This document shows positions 44,409 through 56,413 of a DNA stretch of 64,000 nt, piece by piece. A program made the position numbers and the translations under genes. Source of the DNA: Enterobacter chuandaensis. GTDB taxonomy: Bacteria > Pseudomonadota > Gammaproteobacteria > Enterobacterales > Enterobacteriaceae. The notes below the pieces were generated by a model, which saw only the letters and a program-made list of their open reading frames with translations, did no database searches and was not told the origin of the DNA. Where the stretch lies: assembly GCF_003594915.1 (NCBI RefSeq), contig NZ_QZCS01000006.1, positions 124,001 to 188,000 on the forward strand, given 5' to 3'. How positions within the stretch are numbered: position 1 is the first letter of the stretch; every line of letters begins with the position of its first letter.

Positions 44409-45068
44409 ATGGTGATGGAGCCGTATAATCCGCCGCAGGATCCCTGGCTGGTCATTCTGTATCAGGACGAGCACATTATGGTGGTCAACAAGCCAAGCGG
44501 CCTGTTATCCGTGCCGGGGCGTCTGGATGAGCACAAGGACAGCGTGATGACACGCATTCAGCGCGATTATCCGCAGGCCGAGTCCGTCCATCGCCTGGAC
44601 ATGGCCACCAGCGGTGTGATTGTGGTGGCGCTAAATAAAGCGGCGGAGCGCGAGCTGAAGCGTCAGTTCCGCGAGCGCGAGCCGAAAAAGCAGTATGTTG
44701 CCCGCGTCTGGGGCCACCCGGCGCAGGCGGAAGGGCTGGTGGATTTGCCGCTGATCTGCGACTGGCCGAACCGGCCAAAGCAGAAGGTGTGCTATGAAAC
44801 CGGCAAGGCCGCGCAGACCGAGTATGAAGTGCTGGAGTACGCGGCGGATAACACCGCGCGCGTGCTGCTTAAACCGATTACCGGGCGTTCACACCAGCTG
44901 CGCGTGCATATGCTTGCCCTGGGTCACCCGATTCTGGGCGACCGCTTTTACGCGCCGCCGGAAGCGCTGGCGTTAGCATCACGCCTGCAGCTCCATGCGC
45001 AAACGCTCACCATCACTCATCCGGCCTTCGGGAACGCGATGACGTTTAAAGCCCCGGTGGACTTCTGA
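44409..45068 (+). CDS. rluA: Dual-specificity tRNA/23S rRNA pseudouridine synthase RluA
   Basis: Makes pseudouridine at 746 in 23S rRNA and 32 in several tRNAs. It has 219 residues as in E. coli; the catalytic aspartate is Asp64 in HRLDMATSG, and KPITGRSHQLRVHMLALGHP is the other family signature. It ends in the shared terminator at 45068-45100. Probably cotranscribed with rapA. Confidence 0.97.
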   Translation: MVMEPYNPPQDPWLVILYQDEHIMVVNKPSGLLSVPGRLDEHKDSVMTRIQRDYPQAESVHRLDMATSGVIVVALNKAAERELKRQFREREPKKQYVARVWGHPAQAEGLVDLPLICDWPNRPKQKVCYETGKAAQTEYEVLEYAADNTARVLLKPITGRSHQLRVHMLALGHPILGDRFYAPPEALALASRLQLHAQTLTITHPAFGNAMTFKAPVDF

Positions 45069-45100
45069 AAAAAAAGCCCGACATCGTCGGGCTTTTTCTT
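45068..45100. terminator. Bidirectional terminator between rluA and djlA
   Basis: A perfect stem AGCCCGAC/GTCGGGCT (45075-45082 and 45086-45093) with a three-base loop is flanked by a run of A on the left and a run of T on the right. It can terminate both convergent genes. Confidence 0.92.
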
Positions 45101-45914
45101 ATTTGAAACCTTTCTTCTCTTTAATAAGCTCGTACGCTTTCTGAATTTCCTGCGCTTTTTGCTTCGCCATCTCCATCATTTCCGGCGGTAAACCTTTCGC
45201 CACCAGCTTGTCAGGGTGATGCTCGCTCATCAGCTTACGGTAGGCACGTTTAATGGTGGTCTGATCGTCAGAAGGCTTCACGCCCAGCACGTTACAGGCA
45301 TCTTCCAGTGTCGGACCACGCTGCGCCTGCTGCCAGGCACCACCGGACGACTGCTGGTGATAGCCGCCGCCAAACTGGGCACCGCCCTGCATCATGCGCA
45401 GGAACTGGTCGAACTGCATACGGGAGATGCCCAGCTCTTCCGCGATAACGTACAGGACATCACGTTCATTCGGGTGAAGCGAGCCGTCGGCAAACGCCGC
45501 CTGGATTTGGATTTCCAGAAACATCCGAATTAAATCAAAACGTCCGAAGCAGATGCTGCGGAACTGGCGCATCTTTTCACGCAGCGGATAGTTGTCGGCT
45601 TTACCGATGCGAAATGCATTCTGCGCCGCCAGGCGGGATTCACCATGCAGGTTCATGCGATCCATAAAGACGCTGGCAATCTGAATATCGGCTTCGGTTA
45701 CACGCCCTTTGGATTTGGTTAAGTGCCCCATGACCTCAAAGGTGGTGGAGAAAAAGAGCGACTGACGCTCGCGCTGGTTGGCAAACCAGGCCATTTTGCG
45801 GCTGCGCGCCTTATCAAACATATGGCCAATAATAAGCCCAAGCACAATTCCCCAGAACCCGGCACCCATGATGATGGCGAACACAACGCCGATTATTTTA
45901 CCCCAATACTGCAT
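45099..45914 (-). CDS. djlA: Co-chaperone DjlA
   Basis: Membrane-anchored DnaJ-type co-chaperone that stimulates DnaK and can induce colanic acid via the Rcs pathway when overproduced. It has 271 residues as in E. coli: an N-terminal membrane segment ([20 protein letters not shown]) with the glycine-rich dimerisation face, a central TerB-like region, a Gly/Gln-rich linker, and a C-terminal J domain with HPD at 233-235. It is divergent from lptD. Confidence 0.97.
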   Translation of the reverse strand: MQYWGKIIGVVFAIIMGAGFWGIVLGLIIGHMFDKARSRKMAWFANQRERQSLFFSTTFEVMGHLTKSKGRVTEADIQIASVFMDRMNLHGESRLAAQNAFRIGKADNYPLREKMRQFRSICFGRFDLIRMFLEIQIQAAFADGSLHPNERDVLYVIAEELGISRMQFDQFLRMMQGGAQFGGGYHQQSSGGAWQQAQRGPTLEDACNVLGVKPSDDQTTIKRAYRKLMSEHHPDKLVAKGLPPEMMEMAKQKAQEIQKAYELIKEKKGFK

Positions 45915-45997
45915 ATACTCCCCGGATAGTCATATTCCTGGCCGACGCAACGTCATCATCACAGTGTTCAAGCCACGGTCAATTGAAGGACATCGCC

Positions 45998-46003
45998 TAT
46001 AAT
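45998..46003 (+). promoter_or_regulatory. Candidate -10 element upstream of lptD
   Basis: A perfect TATAAT lies 150 bases before the lptD start within the 239-base djlA-lptD spacer; a -35 at the right spacing is weak. lptD also has a sigma-E promoter in E. coli, which I could not locate by eye here. Confidence 0.35.
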
Positions 46004-46153
46004 TTGCTTTATCATACTCGTCATTCGATAGCGAGCCTAACACTCTGGCACGCAAACGGGCAGGATTAACGCTGGTACTGCGCTGATGAGTAAGATAGTC
46101 TCTGAGCGTTTGTAAGCCGTAGCCACTGATGACGGAACAATAAAATACAACGT

Positions 46154-48505
46154 ATGAAAAAACGTATCCCCACCCTCCTGGCCACAATGATTGGCACCGC
46201 CCTGTACAGTCAACAGGGGCTGGCGGCCGATCTCGCCTCGCAGTGTATGCTTGGCGTCCCAAGTTATAATCGTCCACTGGTGAAGGGCGATACAAATAGC
46301 TTGCCGGTAACCATTACTGCCGATAGCTCTAAAGGTACTTATCCTGACAATGCCACGTTTACGGGCAATGTGGATATTAACCAGGGCAATAGCCGCCTGC
46401 AGGCGGACGAAGTGCAGTTGCACCAGAAACAGCCGGATGGTGCGGCCGAGCCGGTACGAACGGTGGATGCGCTGGGTAATGTGCACTATGACGACAATCA
46501 GGTCATCCTGAAAGGTCCGAAAGGCTGGTCAAACCTGAATACCAAAGACACTAACATCTGGGAAGGTGATTACCAGATGGTGGGTCGCCAGGGTCGCGGT
46601 AAAGCGGACCTGATGAAACAGCGCGGTGAAAACCGCTATACGATTCTGGAAAATGGTTCCTTCACCTCGTGTCTGCCGGGTTCAAATACCTGGAGCGTGG
46701 TCGGGAGCGAAGTGATTCACGACCGTGAAGAACAGGTCGCGGAGATCTGGAACGCCCGCTTCAAGCTGGGTCCGGTGCCGGTATTCTACAGCCCTTATCT
46801 TCAGCTTCCGGTAGGTGACAAGCGCCGCTCAGGTTTCCTGATCCCTAACGCCAAATACAGCACCACGAACTACTTTGAGTTCTACCTGCCGTATTACTGG
46901 AACATCGCGCCCAACATGGACGCCACGATCACGCCGCACTATATCCATAAGCGCGGCAACGTCATGTGGGAAAACGAGTTCCGCTATCTGACTCAGGCAG
47001 GTGCTGGCCTGATGGAGCTGGATTACCTGCCGTCGGATAAGGTTTTCCAGGATGAGCACCCTAAAGAAGGCGATAAACACCGCTGGTTATTCTTCTGGCA
47101 GCATGCCGGGGTGATGGATAAGGTGTGGCGCTTTAACGTTGACTATACCAAAGTTAGCGACTCATCTTATTTTAACGACTTCTCGTCCAAATACGGTTCA
47201 AGCACAGATGGCTATGCCACGCAGAAATTCAGCGTAGGCTATGCGGTGCAAAACTTTGATGCCACCGTCTCGACCAAGCAGTTCCAGGTATTCTCTGACC
47301 AGTCCACGCCGACCTATGGCGCAGAGCCGCAGTTGGACGTTAACTGGTATCAGAATAACGTAGGTCCATTCGACACCCGGGTTTACGCTCAGGCGGTACA
47401 TTTCGTGAACACGGATTCGGACATGCCGGAAGCCACGCGTGTTCACATTGAGCCGACGATCAATCTGCCGTGGTCTAACGACTGGGCAAGCCTGAATACC
47501 GAAGCCAAGCTGATGGCGACACACTATCAGCAAAAAAATGTTGATAACTACAACACCACGAACAATACGCATCTGGAAGAGTCAGTTAACCGAACGCTTC
47601 CGCAGTTCAAAATGGACGGCAAGCTGATCTTCGAGCGTGATATGGGCCTGCTGGCGGATGGTTATACCCAGACGCTTGAGCCACGTATGCAGTATTTGTA
47701 CGTACCGTACCGCGATCAGAGCAAGATTCAGAACTACGACTCCTCTTTACTGCAGTCTGACTACAGCGGCCTGTTCCGTGACCGTACTTACGGCGGTCTG
47801 GACCGTATTGCATCCGCTAACCAGTTAACGACCGGCGTCACAACACGTGTTTATGATGATGCCGCCGTTGAACGTTTTAACGTTTCTGTTGGTCAAATCT
47901 ACTATTTCACCGAGTCACGTACCGGTGATGACAACATTAACTGGGAGAAAGACAACAAAACGGGCTCGCTGGTTTGGGCGGGAGACACGTACTGGCGCAT
48001 GACTGACCGTTGGGGTCTGCGTGGTGGTGTGCAATATGACACTCGCCTCGATAATATCGCCACAAGCAGTGCCGCTATCGAGTACCGTCGCGATGAAGAC
48101 CGCATGGTACAGTTGACGTATCGTTATGCCAGCCCGGAATATATTCAGGCAACATTGCCTTCTTATGCTGGCAATGAACAGTATAAAGACGGCATCTCGC
48201 AGGTGGGTGGCGCAGCAAGCTGGCCTATCGCCGACCGCTGGTCAATCGTAGGCGCTTACTACTTTGACACTAACGCGAACAAGCCAGCTGACCAGATGGT
48301 GGGGCTGCAATATAACTCCTGCTGTTACGCGCTGCGCGTCGGTTACGAGCGTAAGCTTAACGGCTGGGACACTGTAAACAATCAGAGCAAATACGATAAC
48401 GTGATTGGCTTTAATGTCGAACTGCGCGGCCTGAGCTCCAACTACGGCCTTGGCACACATCAGATGCTGCGTTCGAACATTCTGCCGTACAGTAGTTCTT
48501 TGTAA
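46154..48505 (+). CDS. lptD: LPS-assembly outer-membrane protein LptD
   Basis: Beta-barrel that, with the lipoprotein LptE, inserts lipopolysaccharide into the outer leaflet. It has 783 residues (E. coli 784). The signal peptide is about residues 1-24, cleaved before ADLASQC, which carries the first disulfide cysteine (Cys31). The N-terminal beta-jellyroll/OstA domain and the long barrel follow, with the second N-terminal cysteine in TSCLPG and the C-terminal CC pair ([11 protein letters not shown]). All four disulfide cysteines are therefore present. It heads the lptD-surA-pdxA-rsmA-apaGH unit. Confidence 0.97.
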   Translation: MKKRIPTLLATMIGTALYSQQGLAADLASQCMLGVPSYNRPLVKGDTNSLPVTITADSSKGTYPDNATFTGNVDINQGNSRLQADEVQLHQKQPDGAAEPVRTVDALGNVHYDDNQVILKGPKGWSNLNTKDTNIWEGDYQMVGRQGRGKADLMKQRGENRYTILENGSFTSCLPGSNTWSVVGSEVIHDREEQVAEIWNARFKLGPVPVFYSPYLQLPVGDKRRSGFLIPNAKYSTTNYFEFYLPYYWNIAPNMDATITPHYIHKRGNVMWENEFRYLTQAGAGLMELDYLPSDKVFQDEHPKEGDKHRWLFFWQHAGVMDKVWRFNVDYTKVSDSSYFNDFSSKYGSSTDGYATQKFSVGYAVQNFDATVSTKQFQVFSDQSTPTYGAEPQLDVNWYQNNVGPFDTRVYAQAVHFVNTDSDMPEATRVHIEPTINLPWSNDWASLNTEAKLMATHYQQKNVDNYNTTNNTHLEESVNRTLPQFKMDGKLIFERDMGLLADGYTQTLEPRMQYLYVPYRDQSKIQNYDSSLLQSDYSGLFRDRTYGGLDRIASANQLTTGVTTRVYDDAAVERFNVSVGQIYYFTESRTGDDNINWEKDNKTGSLVWAGDTYWRMTDRWGLRGGVQYDTRLDNIATSSAAIEYRRDEDRMVQLTYRYASPEYIQATLPSYAGNEQYKDGISQVGGAASWPIADRWSIVGAYYFDTNANKPADQMVGLQYNSCCYALRVGYERKLNGWDTVNNQSKYDNVIGFNVELRGLSSNYGLGTHQMLRSNILPYSSSL

Positions 48506-48558
48506 TGTGCTTGATTTACAACGTAATCCGCTTTGCGGTTAATTGAAATGGAAAAAGT

Positions 48559-49845
48559 ATGAAGAACTGGAAAACGCTGCTGCTTGGTGTCGCTATGATT
48601 GCGAATACCAGCTTCGCGGCCCCCCAGGTTGTTGATAAGGTCGCCGCTGTCGTTAACAACGGCGTCGTGCTCGAAAGTGACGTTGATGGTCTGATGAAAT
48701 CCGTGAAGCTCAATTCGGGCGAAGCGGGTCAGCAACTTCCGGATGACGCCACGCTGCGCCACCAGATCCTGGAACGTCTGATCATGGATCAGATTGTCCT
48801 GCAGATGGGTCAGAAAATGGGTGTGAAGGTGACTGACGAGCAGCTCGATCAGGCCATCACGAACATTGCGAAGCAGAACAACATGTCCCTGGACCAGATG
48901 CGCAGCCGTCTGGCCTATGATGGCATCAGCTACGCCACCTACCGTAATCAGATCCGTAAAGAGATGCTGATTTCAGAAGTGCGTAACAATGAAGTGCGTC
49001 GTCGCGTCACGATCCTGCCGCAGGAAGTAGACGCGCTGGCAAAACAGGTGGGTAACCAGAACGATGCGAGCACAGAGCTGAACCTGAGCCACATTCTGAT
49101 CCCATTGCCAGAGAATCCAACGTCCGATCAGGCTGCGGAAGCAGAAAGCCAGGCGCGTTCTATCGTCGACCAGGCGCGTAACGGCGGCGATTTCGGCAAG
49201 CTGGCAATCACCTACTCCGCTGACCAACAGGCGCTGAAAGGCGGCCAGATGGGCTGGGGACGTATTCAGGAGCTGCCATCCATCTTTGCCCAGGCGCTGA
49301 GCACGGCGAAGAAAGGCGATATCGTAGGTCCAATCCGTTCAGGCGTAGGTTTCCACATTCTGAAAGTGAACGATCTGCGCGGTCAGAGCCAGAACATTTC
49401 AGTCACTGAAGTTCACGCCCGCCACATTCTGCTGAAACCGTCACCGATCATGACTGACGATCAGGCGCGTGCGAAGCTGGAACAGATTGCTGCGGACATT
49501 AAGAGCGGTAAAACCTCGTTTGCCAATGCAGCGAAAGAGTTCTCTCAGGATCCAGGCTCTGCGAACCAGGGCGGCGATCTGGGCTGGGCGGCTGCGGATA
49601 TTTACGATCCTGCCTTCCGCGATGCGCTGATGAAGCTGAACAAAGGCCAGATCAGTGCACCGGTTCACTCGTCGTTCGGCTGGCATCTGATCGAGCTGAT
49701 GGACACCCGCAACGTGGACAAAACGGATGCGGCGCAGAAAGACAGAGCCTACCGTATGCTGTTTAACCGTAAGTTCTCTGAAGAAGCAGCAACCTGGATG
49801 CAGGAACAGCGCGCCAGTGCTTACGTGAAAGTGCTGAGCAACTAA
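48559..49845 (+). CDS. surA: Periplasmic chaperone and peptidyl-prolyl isomerase SurA
   Basis: Chaperone for outer-membrane proteins including LptD, encoded just upstream. It has 428 residues as in E. coli: a signal peptide ending SFA at residue 20, an N-terminal chaperone domain, two parvulin-type domains (the first near [14 protein letters not shown], the second near [14 protein letters not shown]) and a C-terminal helix. Its stop overlaps the pdxA start by one base. Confidence 0.97.
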   Translation: MKNWKTLLLGVAMIANTSFAAPQVVDKVAAVVNNGVVLESDVDGLMKSVKLNSGEAGQQLPDDATLRHQILERLIMDQIVLQMGQKMGVKVTDEQLDQAITNIAKQNNMSLDQMRSRLAYDGISYATYRNQIRKEMLISEVRNNEVRRRVTILPQEVDALAKQVGNQNDASTELNLSHILIPLPENPTSDQAAEAESQARSIVDQARNGGDFGKLAITYSADQQALKGGQMGWGRIQELPSIFAQALSTAKKGDIVGPIRSGVGFHILKVNDLRGQSQNISVTEVHARHILLKPSPIMTDDQARAKLEQIAADIKSGKTSFANAAKEFSQDPGSANQGGDLGWAAADIYDPAFRDALMKLNKGQISAPVHSSFGWHLIELMDTRNVDKTDAAQKDRAYRMLFNRKFSEEAATWMQEQRASAYVKVLSN

Positions 49846-50831
49846 TGAAACCGCATCGTGTTGTTATCACGCCCGGCGAACCTGCCGGGATTGGGCCTGA
49901 CCTCGTTGTCCAGCTTGCCCAGCGCAGCTGGCCGGTGGAACTGGTTGTCTGCGCGGATGCAACACTGTTACAAGACCGGGCCACGCTGCTCGGTCTGCCT
50001 TTAACGCTCATCCCTTACGTTGAAGGTCAACAGCCCGCACCACAGCAGGCCGGTACGCTCACGCTGCTTCCCGTTCCCCTTCGTACACTGGTCGTCCCAG
50101 GCCAGCTCAGCACGGAAAACGGCCACTATGTCGTGGAAACCCTTGCCCGTGCCTGCGACGGTTGCCTGAAGGGCGAATTTGCCGCTCTGATCACCGGCCC
50201 CGTGCATAAGGGCGTCATCAACGAAGCGGGCATCCCCTTTACCGGGCATACCGAGTTCTTCGAAGAGCGCTCGCACAGCCCGAAAGTGGTGATGATGCTG
50301 GCGACGGAAGCGATGCGCGTTGCTCTCGTGACCACCCATCTACCGATCAAGGCCATTCCTGATGCCATCACCCCGGAACTGCTGCGGGAGATCATCGGGA
50401 TCCTGCATCACGACCTGCAAACAAAGTTCGGCATCAAGCAGCCGCACGTTCTGGTTTGCGGCCTGAACCCTCATGCGGGTGAAGGCGGGCACATGGGCAC
50501 CGAAGAGATCGACACCATTATTCCTGTGCTTGAAGAAATGCGCGCTAAAGGAATGAATCTTAGCGGCCCGCTGCCTGCGGATACCCTTTTCCAGCCGAAA
50601 TACCTGGATAATGCCGACGCCGTGCTCGCGATGTACCACGATCAGGGCCTGCCCGTGCTAAAATACCAGGGCTTTGGCCGTGGCGTGAATATCACGCTCG
50701 GTTTACCTTTTATTCGAACGTCCGTTGACCACGGTACTGCGCTGGATCTGGCAGGCCAGGGAAAGGCGGATGTCGGCAGTTTTATTACGGCGCTTAATCT
50801 CGCCATCAAAATGATTGTTAATACTCAATGA
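49845..50831 (+). CDS. pdxA: 4-hydroxythreonine-4-phosphate dehydrogenase
   Basis: Metal- and NAD-dependent dehydrogenase in the DXP-dependent vitamin B6 pathway. It has 328 residues (E. coli 329) and begins [20 protein letters not shown]. Metal-binding histidines lie in [27 protein letters not shown] and [13 protein letters not shown]. It is coupled to surA and overlaps rsmA by four bases, the conserved arrangement linking B6 synthesis with ribosome maturation genes. Confidence 0.97.
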   Translation: MKPHRVVITPGEPAGIGPDLVVQLAQRSWPVELVVCADATLLQDRATLLGLPLTLIPYVEGQQPAPQQAGTLTLLPVPLRTLVVPGQLSTENGHYVVETLARACDGCLKGEFAALITGPVHKGVINEAGIPFTGHTEFFEERSHSPKVVMMLATEAMRVALVTTHLPIKAIPDAITPELLREIIGILHHDLQTKFGIKQPHVLVCGLNPHAGEGGHMGTEEIDTIIPVLEEMRAKGMNLSGPLPADTLFQPKYLDNADAVLAMYHDQGLPVLKYQGFGRGVNITLGLPFIRTSVDHGTALDLAGQGKADVGSFITALNLAIKMIVNTQ

Positions 50832-51649
50832 CTAATCGAGTCCATCAGGGCCACTTAGCCCGTAAACGTTTCGGGCAAAACTTCCTTAACGATCAGTTCG
50901 TGATCGAAAGCATTGTCTCGGCTATTAATCCGCAAAAAGGTCAGGCGATGGTCGAAATCGGCCCGGGCCTTGCCGCGCTGACCGAGCCGGTAGGCGAACG
51001 CCTCGACGAACTGACCGTCATCGAACTGGACCGCGATCTGGCCGCACGCCTGCAAACGCACCCGTTCCTCGGGCCGAAGTTGACCATTTATCAGCAGGAT
51101 GCCATGACCATGAACTTTGGCGAACTGTCAGAGAAAATGGGCCAGCCGCTGCGCGTGTTCGGTAACCTGCCGTACAATATTTCCACACCGCTGATGTTCC
51201 ACCTGTTTAGCTATACTGATGCCATTGCCGACATGCACTTCATGTTGCAAAAAGAGGTTGTTAACCGTCTGGTTGCAGGCCCGAACAGTAAAGCGTATGG
51301 TCGTTTAAGCGTGATGGCACAATATTACTGCAACGTGATCCCGGTACTTGAAGTACCGCCATCAGCGTTCACGCCACCACCGAAAGTGGATTCTGCGGTT
51401 GTGCGCCTTGTGCCGCACAAAACGAAACCGTATCCGGTTAAAGATCTGCGCGTGCTGAGCCGCATTACGACAGAAGCCTTTAACCAGCGCCGTAAAACGA
51501 TCCGTAACAGCCTGAGCAATTCGTTTACCGTTGAGGTGTTAGCCGAGCTGGGGATCGACCCGGCAATGCGTGCGGAGAACATTTCCGTAGACCAGTATTG
51601 CAAGCTGGCTAATTACATCAGCGAAAATGCGCCGCCGAAGGAGAGTTAA
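50828..51649 (+). CDS. rsmA: 16S rRNA dimethyladenosine transferase RsmA (KsgA)
   Basis: Dimethylates A1518 and A1519 of 16S rRNA during late 30S assembly; its loss gives kasugamycin resistance. It has 273 residues as in E. coli. SAM motif I is [13 protein letters not shown] (about 42-54) and the catalytic NLPYN is near residue 113. The C-terminal substrate-binding part contains [12 protein letters not shown]. It overlaps pdxA by four bases and precedes apaG by three. Confidence 0.97.
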   Translation: MTNRVHQGHLARKRFGQNFLNDQFVIESIVSAINPQKGQAMVEIGPGLAALTEPVGERLDELTVIELDRDLAARLQTHPFLGPKLTIYQQDAMTMNFGELSEKMGQPLRVFGNLPYNISTPLMFHLFSYTDAIADMHFMLQKEVVNRLVAGPNSKAYGRLSVMAQYYCNVIPVLEVPPSAFTPPPKVDSAVVRLVPHKTKPYPVKDLRVLSRITTEAFNQRRKTIRNSLSNSFTVEVLAELGIDPAMRAENISVDQYCKLANYISENAPPKES

Positions 51650-51652
51650 GCC

Positions 51653-52030
51653 ATGATTGATTCGCCCCGCGTATGTGTCCATGTACAAAGCGTCTATGTT
51701 GAATCACAGTCCTCACCGGACGAAGAGCGTTTTGTCTTTGCTTACACCGTGACCATTCGCAATCTGGGGCGGATGCCCGTGCAGCTGCGCGGGCGCTACT
51801 GGCTTATCACCAACGGCAATGGCCGTGAAATCGAAGTTCAGGGTGAAGGTGTGGTGGGTGAACAGCCCCACATCGCCCCTGGCGAAGAGTACCAGTACAC
51901 CAGCGGCGCGGTGATTGAAACGCCAATGGGTACCATGCAAGGCCATTATGAAATGGTCGACGTCGATGGCAACGAATTCCGCGTTGCCATTCCTGTGTTC
52001 CGCCTCGCCGTAACCACACTCATTCATTAA
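51653..52030 (+). CDS. apaG: ApaG domain protein
   Basis: Small fibronectin-III-like protein of the DUF525/ApaG family, 125 residues as in E. coli. Its function in bacteria is not established; deletion affects Co2+/Mg2+ efflux phenotypes in Salmonella (where it is also called CorD). The conserved glycine-rich strand segment [20 protein letters not shown] is present. It lies between rsmA and apaH, with four bases before apaH. Confidence 0.95.
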   Translation: MIDSPRVCVHVQSVYVESQSSPDEERFVFAYTVTIRNLGRMPVQLRGRYWLITNGNGREIEVQGEGVVGEQPHIAPGEEYQYTSGAVIETPMGTMQGHYEMVDVDGNEFRVAIPVFRLAVTTLIH

Positions 52031-52034
52031 TCTA

Positions 52035-52883
52035 ATGTCTACATATCTGATTGGCGACGTTCACGGTTGCTACGATGAACTGATCGCATTGTTAAAACAG
52101 GTCGACTTTACGCCAGGACAGGACACGCTCTGGCTGACGGGCGATTTAGTCGCACGCGGCCCCGGCTCGCTTGAGGTTTTACGTTTCGTCAAATCGCTGG
52201 GCGACAGCATGCGCATGGTGCTGGGCAATCACGATCTCCACCTGCTGGCCGTATTTGCCGGGATCAGCCGTAATAAACCCAAAGATCGCCTCTCTCCGCT
52301 GCTGGATGCGCCGGACGCGGATGAACTGATTAACTGGCTGCGTCGTCAGCCTTTACTGCAGGTCGATGAGGAGAAAAAGCTGGTCATGGCCCATGCCGGG
52401 ATCACCCCGCAATGGGATCTTGAGACGGCTAAAACCTGCGCGCGTGACGTTGAAGCGGTGCTGGCGAGCGACTCCTACCCTTTCTTCCTTGATGCCATGT
52501 ACGGCGATATGCCAAACCACTGGAGCGAGGATCTCAGCGGTCTGGCCCGCCTGCGCTTTATCACCAACGCTTTCACCCGCATGCGTTTCTGCTTCCCGAA
52601 CGGGCAGCTGGACATGTATTCCAAAGAGACACCGGAAAGTGCGCCCGCCCCGCTCAAACCATGGTTTGCCATTCCAGGGCCGGTGACAAGCGAGTACAGC
52701 GTCGTATTTGGTCACTGGGCTGCACTGGAAGGCAAAGGCACACCGGAAGGGATCTACGGTCTTGATACCGGATGCTGCTGGGGCGGAGAGTTAACCTGCT
52801 TACGCTGGGAAGATAAAGCTTACTTTGTTCAGCCGTCCAACCGACAGCTGGACTTAGGGGGAAGTGAGGCTGTCGCCTCCTGA
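52035..52883 (+). CDS. apaH: Diadenosine tetraphosphatase ApaH
   Basis: Symmetrical Ap4A hydrolase that splits diadenosine tetraphosphate into two ADP and also removes Np4 caps from mRNA in E. coli. It has 282 residues. The metallophosphatase motifs [18 protein letters not shown] and GNHDLHLL are at the N-terminus, with the later histidine in [10 protein letters not shown]. It is the last gene of the lptD-apaH run and is convergent with folA. Confidence 0.97.
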   Translation: MSTYLIGDVHGCYDELIALLKQVDFTPGQDTLWLTGDLVARGPGSLEVLRFVKSLGDSMRMVLGNHDLHLLAVFAGISRNKPKDRLSPLLDAPDADELINWLRRQPLLQVDEEKKLVMAHAGITPQWDLETAKTCARDVEAVLASDSYPFFLDAMYGDMPNHWSEDLSGLARLRFITNAFTRMRFCFPNGQLDMYSKETPESAPAPLKPWFAIPGPVTSEYSVVFGHWAALEGKGTPEGIYGLDTGCCWGGELTCLRWEDKAYFVQPSNRQLDLGGSEAVAS

Positions 52884-52946
52884 CTGTTCAAAAGACCGCA
52901 CCGAACAGTCCCCTCTCCCCTTTGAGGAGAGGGTTAGGGTGAGGGG
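52882..52946. repeat. Inverted repeat and CCCTCTCC-type element between apaH and folA
   Basis: Two elements lie side by side. GACTGTTC/GAACAGTC (52882-52889 and 52903-52910) forms an eight-base stem with a 13-base loop. Next to it, CCCTCTCCCC...GGAGAGGG is followed by TTAGGGTGAGGGG. The second has the form of a dispersed intergenic repeat I recall from Enterobacter and Klebsiella genomes and shares its core with 32867-32885. Confidence 0.55.
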
Positions 52947-52954
52947 TATATCAC

Positions 52955-53494
<540 letters not shown>

Positions 53495-53548
53495 ACTGGC
53501 GGCAGGGTAAAGATACAGAAATTTTTTATTATTGCTGGCAACTCCACT

Positions 53549-55414
53549 TCACGCGGAAGGTTTACTCTCGGGCTCGTCAGCCGGATCGCCGGTATGCTTG
53601 CCCTCTTCCGTGCCCTGCCAGCCATGACGCTGGATCAGCGACAGGTGATTACGGTCCTCGTTAATGATTTCTGTGAGCATCGCGCTGGTGCGTTTAAACA
53701 CCGCCGCACGCTCCGTGGCCGTGCTGCCAGCCATCGCCACCATCTCTTCCACCATCCCGGTGTTAAAGCGGCGGAACAGGTCCGCACGTTCGCGCGCTTC
53801 ATACGCGCCAAGCCCCAGATTTTCCAGCGCCATACGGCCAGACTTCAGCGCACCTTCGAACGTTTCACGCTCCGGTGCCTCTACGCCCGCCTGACGCAGC
53901 CGGATGTAATGATCCACATCGCGCGCGCGGGAGATAATGGTCAGCCCCGGGAAATGTTCTTTGACCAGTTCCACCATCTGCATGCTGGTTTCCGGATCGT
54001 CAATGGCGTTAATCAACACCTCAGCTTTTGCCGCCCCGGCGGACTCCAGCAGATCGACGCGGGTCGCATCGCCATAAAACACCTTCATATCAAATTTACG
54101 CAGGGTGTCGACATGATCGGGGTCGTGATCGAGGATGACCATTTTCACCCCGCTCGACAGCAATAAACGACCCACGATCTGCCCGTAGCGGCCAAATCCG
54201 GCGATGATGACGCGCGGCTGCTCCTCGTCGATCTCGTCGGCTTCGCGCTCCTGCTCGCTACCTGATTTTTCCAGACGCGTCAGCACCACCAGCAGCACAG
54301 GCGTCGCGGCCATCGACAGCGCAACAGCAAGCGTCAGCGCTTTCGCCCACTCGGGATCGAGCACGTTTGCCATCTGCGCGGCACCAAACACCACAAAGGC
54401 AAATTCGCTCCCCTGCCCCAGCAGTACGGCAAACCAGCGACGCTGTTTGTTTGGCACCTTCAATGGACGTGCAATCAGCCACAGCATCACCATTTTAATG
54501 ACCAGGAAACCGACGAGCAGGATGACGATCCGCAGCGGATGCGTGACCAGCGTGCCGAAGTCGACGGACATCCCCACGCCGATGAAAAAGAGCCCCAGCA
54601 GCAGTCCTTTGAACGGTTCGATATCGCTTTCCAGCGCGTGACGGTATTCAGAGCTCGCCAGCAGAACGCCTGCGAGGAATGCCCCCATCGCCATCGACAG
54701 CCCGGCTTCCTCCAGCAGCAAACCAAAGCCAAACACCAGGAACAGTGCCACGGCGCTGAACACTTCGCGCAGGCCAGAACGGGCAACAAACCGCAGCAGC
54801 GGACGGGTTACGTAACGACCAAGCAGCACCACCAGGGCCAGCGCACCCACCACCTTCAGTGCCGACAGCGCGAAAGCGCCCAGCGTGGTAGACGAGCCGC
54901 TTGCGGCCAGCAGCGGGATCATCGCCACCAGCGGAATAGCGGCAATATCCTGGAACAGCAGTACCGAGAACGCGCTGCGTCCCATCTGCGAGACCGTCAG
55001 GTTACGCTCGTTCATCGCCTGCATGGCAATCGCCGTCGAGGAGAGCGCCAGCGTCATGCCAATCAGCTCCGCGACCTTCCACTCCATGCCCAGCAGGATG
55101 CAGAACCCACCCAGCAGGAGGCCGCAGGCCACCATCTGCAGCGCTCCTCCGCCGAATACCGAGGCGCGAAGCTTCCACAGCCTCTGCGGATCCAGCTCCA
55201 GGCCAATCATAAACAGCATCAGCACGACGCCAATCTCAGCGAAATGGAGGATCGCCTCCGCATCCGTCACCAGACGAAAGCCCCACGGCCCGATGACGCA
55301 GCCTGCAATCAGGTAGCCAAGAACCGAGCCCAGCCCCAGGCGTACCGCCACCGGCACAATCAGGGCCGCTGCGCCGAGATATATCAGCGCTTGTATCAGC
55401 GTATGGCTATCCAT
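53549..55414 (-). CDS. kefC: Glutathione-regulated potassium-efflux antiporter KefC
   Basis: CPA2-family K+/H+ antiporter gated by glutathione adducts; it acidifies the cytoplasm to protect against electrophiles such as methylglyoxal. The frame is open to 55510, inside kefF, but the ATG at 55414 ([20 protein letters not shown]) gives 621 residues (E. coli 620). About 12 membrane segments precede a C-terminal RCK/TrkA-N domain ([20 protein letters not shown]). It overlaps kefF by eight bases. Confidence 0.96.
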   Translation of the reverse strand: MDSHTLIQALIYLGAAALIVPVAVRLGLGSVLGYLIAGCVIGPWGFRLVTDAEAILHFAEIGVVLMLFMIGLELDPQRLWKLRASVFGGGALQMVACGLLLGGFCILLGMEWKVAELIGMTLALSSTAIAMQAMNERNLTVSQMGRSAFSVLLFQDIAAIPLVAMIPLLAASGSSTTLGAFALSALKVVGALALVVLLGRYVTRPLLRFVARSGLREVFSAVALFLVFGFGLLLEEAGLSMAMGAFLAGVLLASSEYRHALESDIEPFKGLLLGLFFIGVGMSVDFGTLVTHPLRIVILLVGFLVIKMVMLWLIARPLKVPNKQRRWFAVLLGQGSEFAFVVFGAAQMANVLDPEWAKALTLAVALSMAATPVLLVVLTRLEKSGSEQEREADEIDEEQPRVIIAGFGRYGQIVGRLLLSSGVKMVILDHDPDHVDTLRKFDMKVFYGDATRVDLLESAGAAKAEVLINAIDDPETSMQMVELVKEHFPGLTIISRARDVDHYIRLRQAGVEAPERETFEGALKSGRMALENLGLGAYEARERADLFRRFNTGMVEEMVAMAGSTATERAAVFKRTSAMLTEIINEDRNHLSLIQRHGWQGTEEGKHTGDPADEPESKPSA

Positions 55415-55937
55415 GGTGCGTCTCCTGCCACTCAAGTAAGCGTTGTTTGTAGTGGCGAGCCTGGGCCTGCAGCGTTTCATCATCGCAAACAAACGTGCAG
55501 TGCATCGCAAAAGGCGGGAGCCAGGTCAGTCCACAGTAAAGTGCCGTCGCCTGCAGCGGCTGCGCCAGCACATCAAACCCCGGGAAAGCGCCAATATCAA
55601 AGTGGCTTTCGCCTCCTCCGGTGGTCACCGCCCACATCAGGCTTTTGCCTTTTAGCGCATGGCCGTTGTGGCCGTACGCCCAGCCGTGGGAGAAGACTTT
55701 ATCAATCCACAGTTTCAGGAGCGGGGGCGTGCTGTACCACTGCATGGGGTGCTGCCAGATGATCAGATCGGCGCGGGAGAGCGCCTTCTGTTCGGCGGCG
55801 ATATCGATATTAAAATCGGGATAGAGTTCATAGAGGAAACGTATCTCTACGTTATCAAGCGTCCTTACCTGCTCAAGCATCCGCTTATTCGCATGCGAGT
55901 GCTGCGGATAAGGGTGCGCATAAATTATCAGAATCAT
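55407..55937 (-). CDS. kefF: KefC ancillary flavoprotein KefF
   Basis: Flavodoxin-like NAD(P)H oxidoreductase that binds KefC and is required for full antiporter activity. It has 176 residues as in E. coli, with the N-terminal FMN phosphate region [38 protein letters not shown] and the segment [13 protein letters not shown]. It precedes and overlaps kefC, the usual kefFC order. Confidence 0.96.
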   Translation of the reverse strand: MILIIYAHPYPQHSHANKRMLEQVRTLDNVEIRFLYELYPDFNIDIAAEQKALSRADLIIWQHPMQWYSTPPLLKLWIDKVFSHGWAYGHNGHALKGKSLMWAVTTGGGESHFDIGAFPGFDVLAQPLQATALYCGLTWLPPFAMHCTFVCDDETLQAQARHYKQRLLEWQETHHG

Positions 55938-56040
55938 TGATTAGCCTGTTGTTACTGCTTTCTTTTAACAAAAGAGTGTAGTCAGTAATTCAACAGGCTA
56001 ATAGTGAATATTATTGACGGGCTTACGTCAGAATTCTGAA

Positions 56041-56274
56041 TTAGTTATCCAGCTCGCCCATGGATTTAACCTGGTCGCGGTTAATCTGCTCAGTTTGACC
56101 GGTTTCGGCGTTTTTATATGACACCAGACCGGTATCGTCATCCACCTGCGGTTTCCCGTCGGTCACGATAGTTTTGCCATCGGTGGTTTTTACGGCCTGG
56201 TTAGAGGAACAGCCCGCCACGGTAAACATTGCAGTGGCACCCAGAACGGAAGCGATCAGTAGTTTATTTTGCAT
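56041..56274 (-). CDS. YgdI/YgdR-family small lipoprotein
   Basis: A 77-residue predicted lipoprotein. The signal peptide ends in the lipobox VAGC, with acylated Cys22. The mature part is an SH3-like DUF903 domain (TDGKTIVTDGKPQVDDDTGL, then VSYKNAETGQTEQINRDQV). The family occurs in several copies in enterobacteria and has no firmly known function. It stands alone between kefF and carB, where E. coli has the carnitine cai and fix genes. Which paralogue it matches best I cannot say. Confidence 0.88.
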   Translation of the reverse strand: MQNKLLIASVLGATAMFTVAGCSSNQAVKTTDGKTIVTDGKPQVDDDTGLVSYKNAETGQTEQINRDQVKSMGELDN

Positions 56275-56373
56275 GGTGTTTTCCCCTGCTCTCAGTTGAA
56301 TTTCGTTATCGACCTAACCATTTTAGGCTAACTGACTGAAAGCGGATGAAAAACCAGAAGGTTCTGAAGATGA

Positions 56374-56405
56374 GAAAAATGCCCGGCAACTAAACGGCAC
56401 CGGGC
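56374..56405 (-). terminator. carAB terminator
   Basis: On the minus strand, shortly after the carB stop, GCCCGG/CCGGGC arms (56400-56405 and 56381-56386) with a 13-base loop are followed by ATTTTTCTC. Confidence 0.85.
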
Positions 56406-56413
56406 AATTTGTC

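Noticed and set aside
55415-55510. A longer kefC start inside kefF
   Set aside because: It adds 32 residues with no similarity to KefC; the ATG at 55414 gives the E. coli N-terminus.
54539-55762. A 407-codon open frame antisense to kefC and kefF
   Set aside because: Low-complexity Gln/Arg/His-rich translation, antisense to two certain genes.
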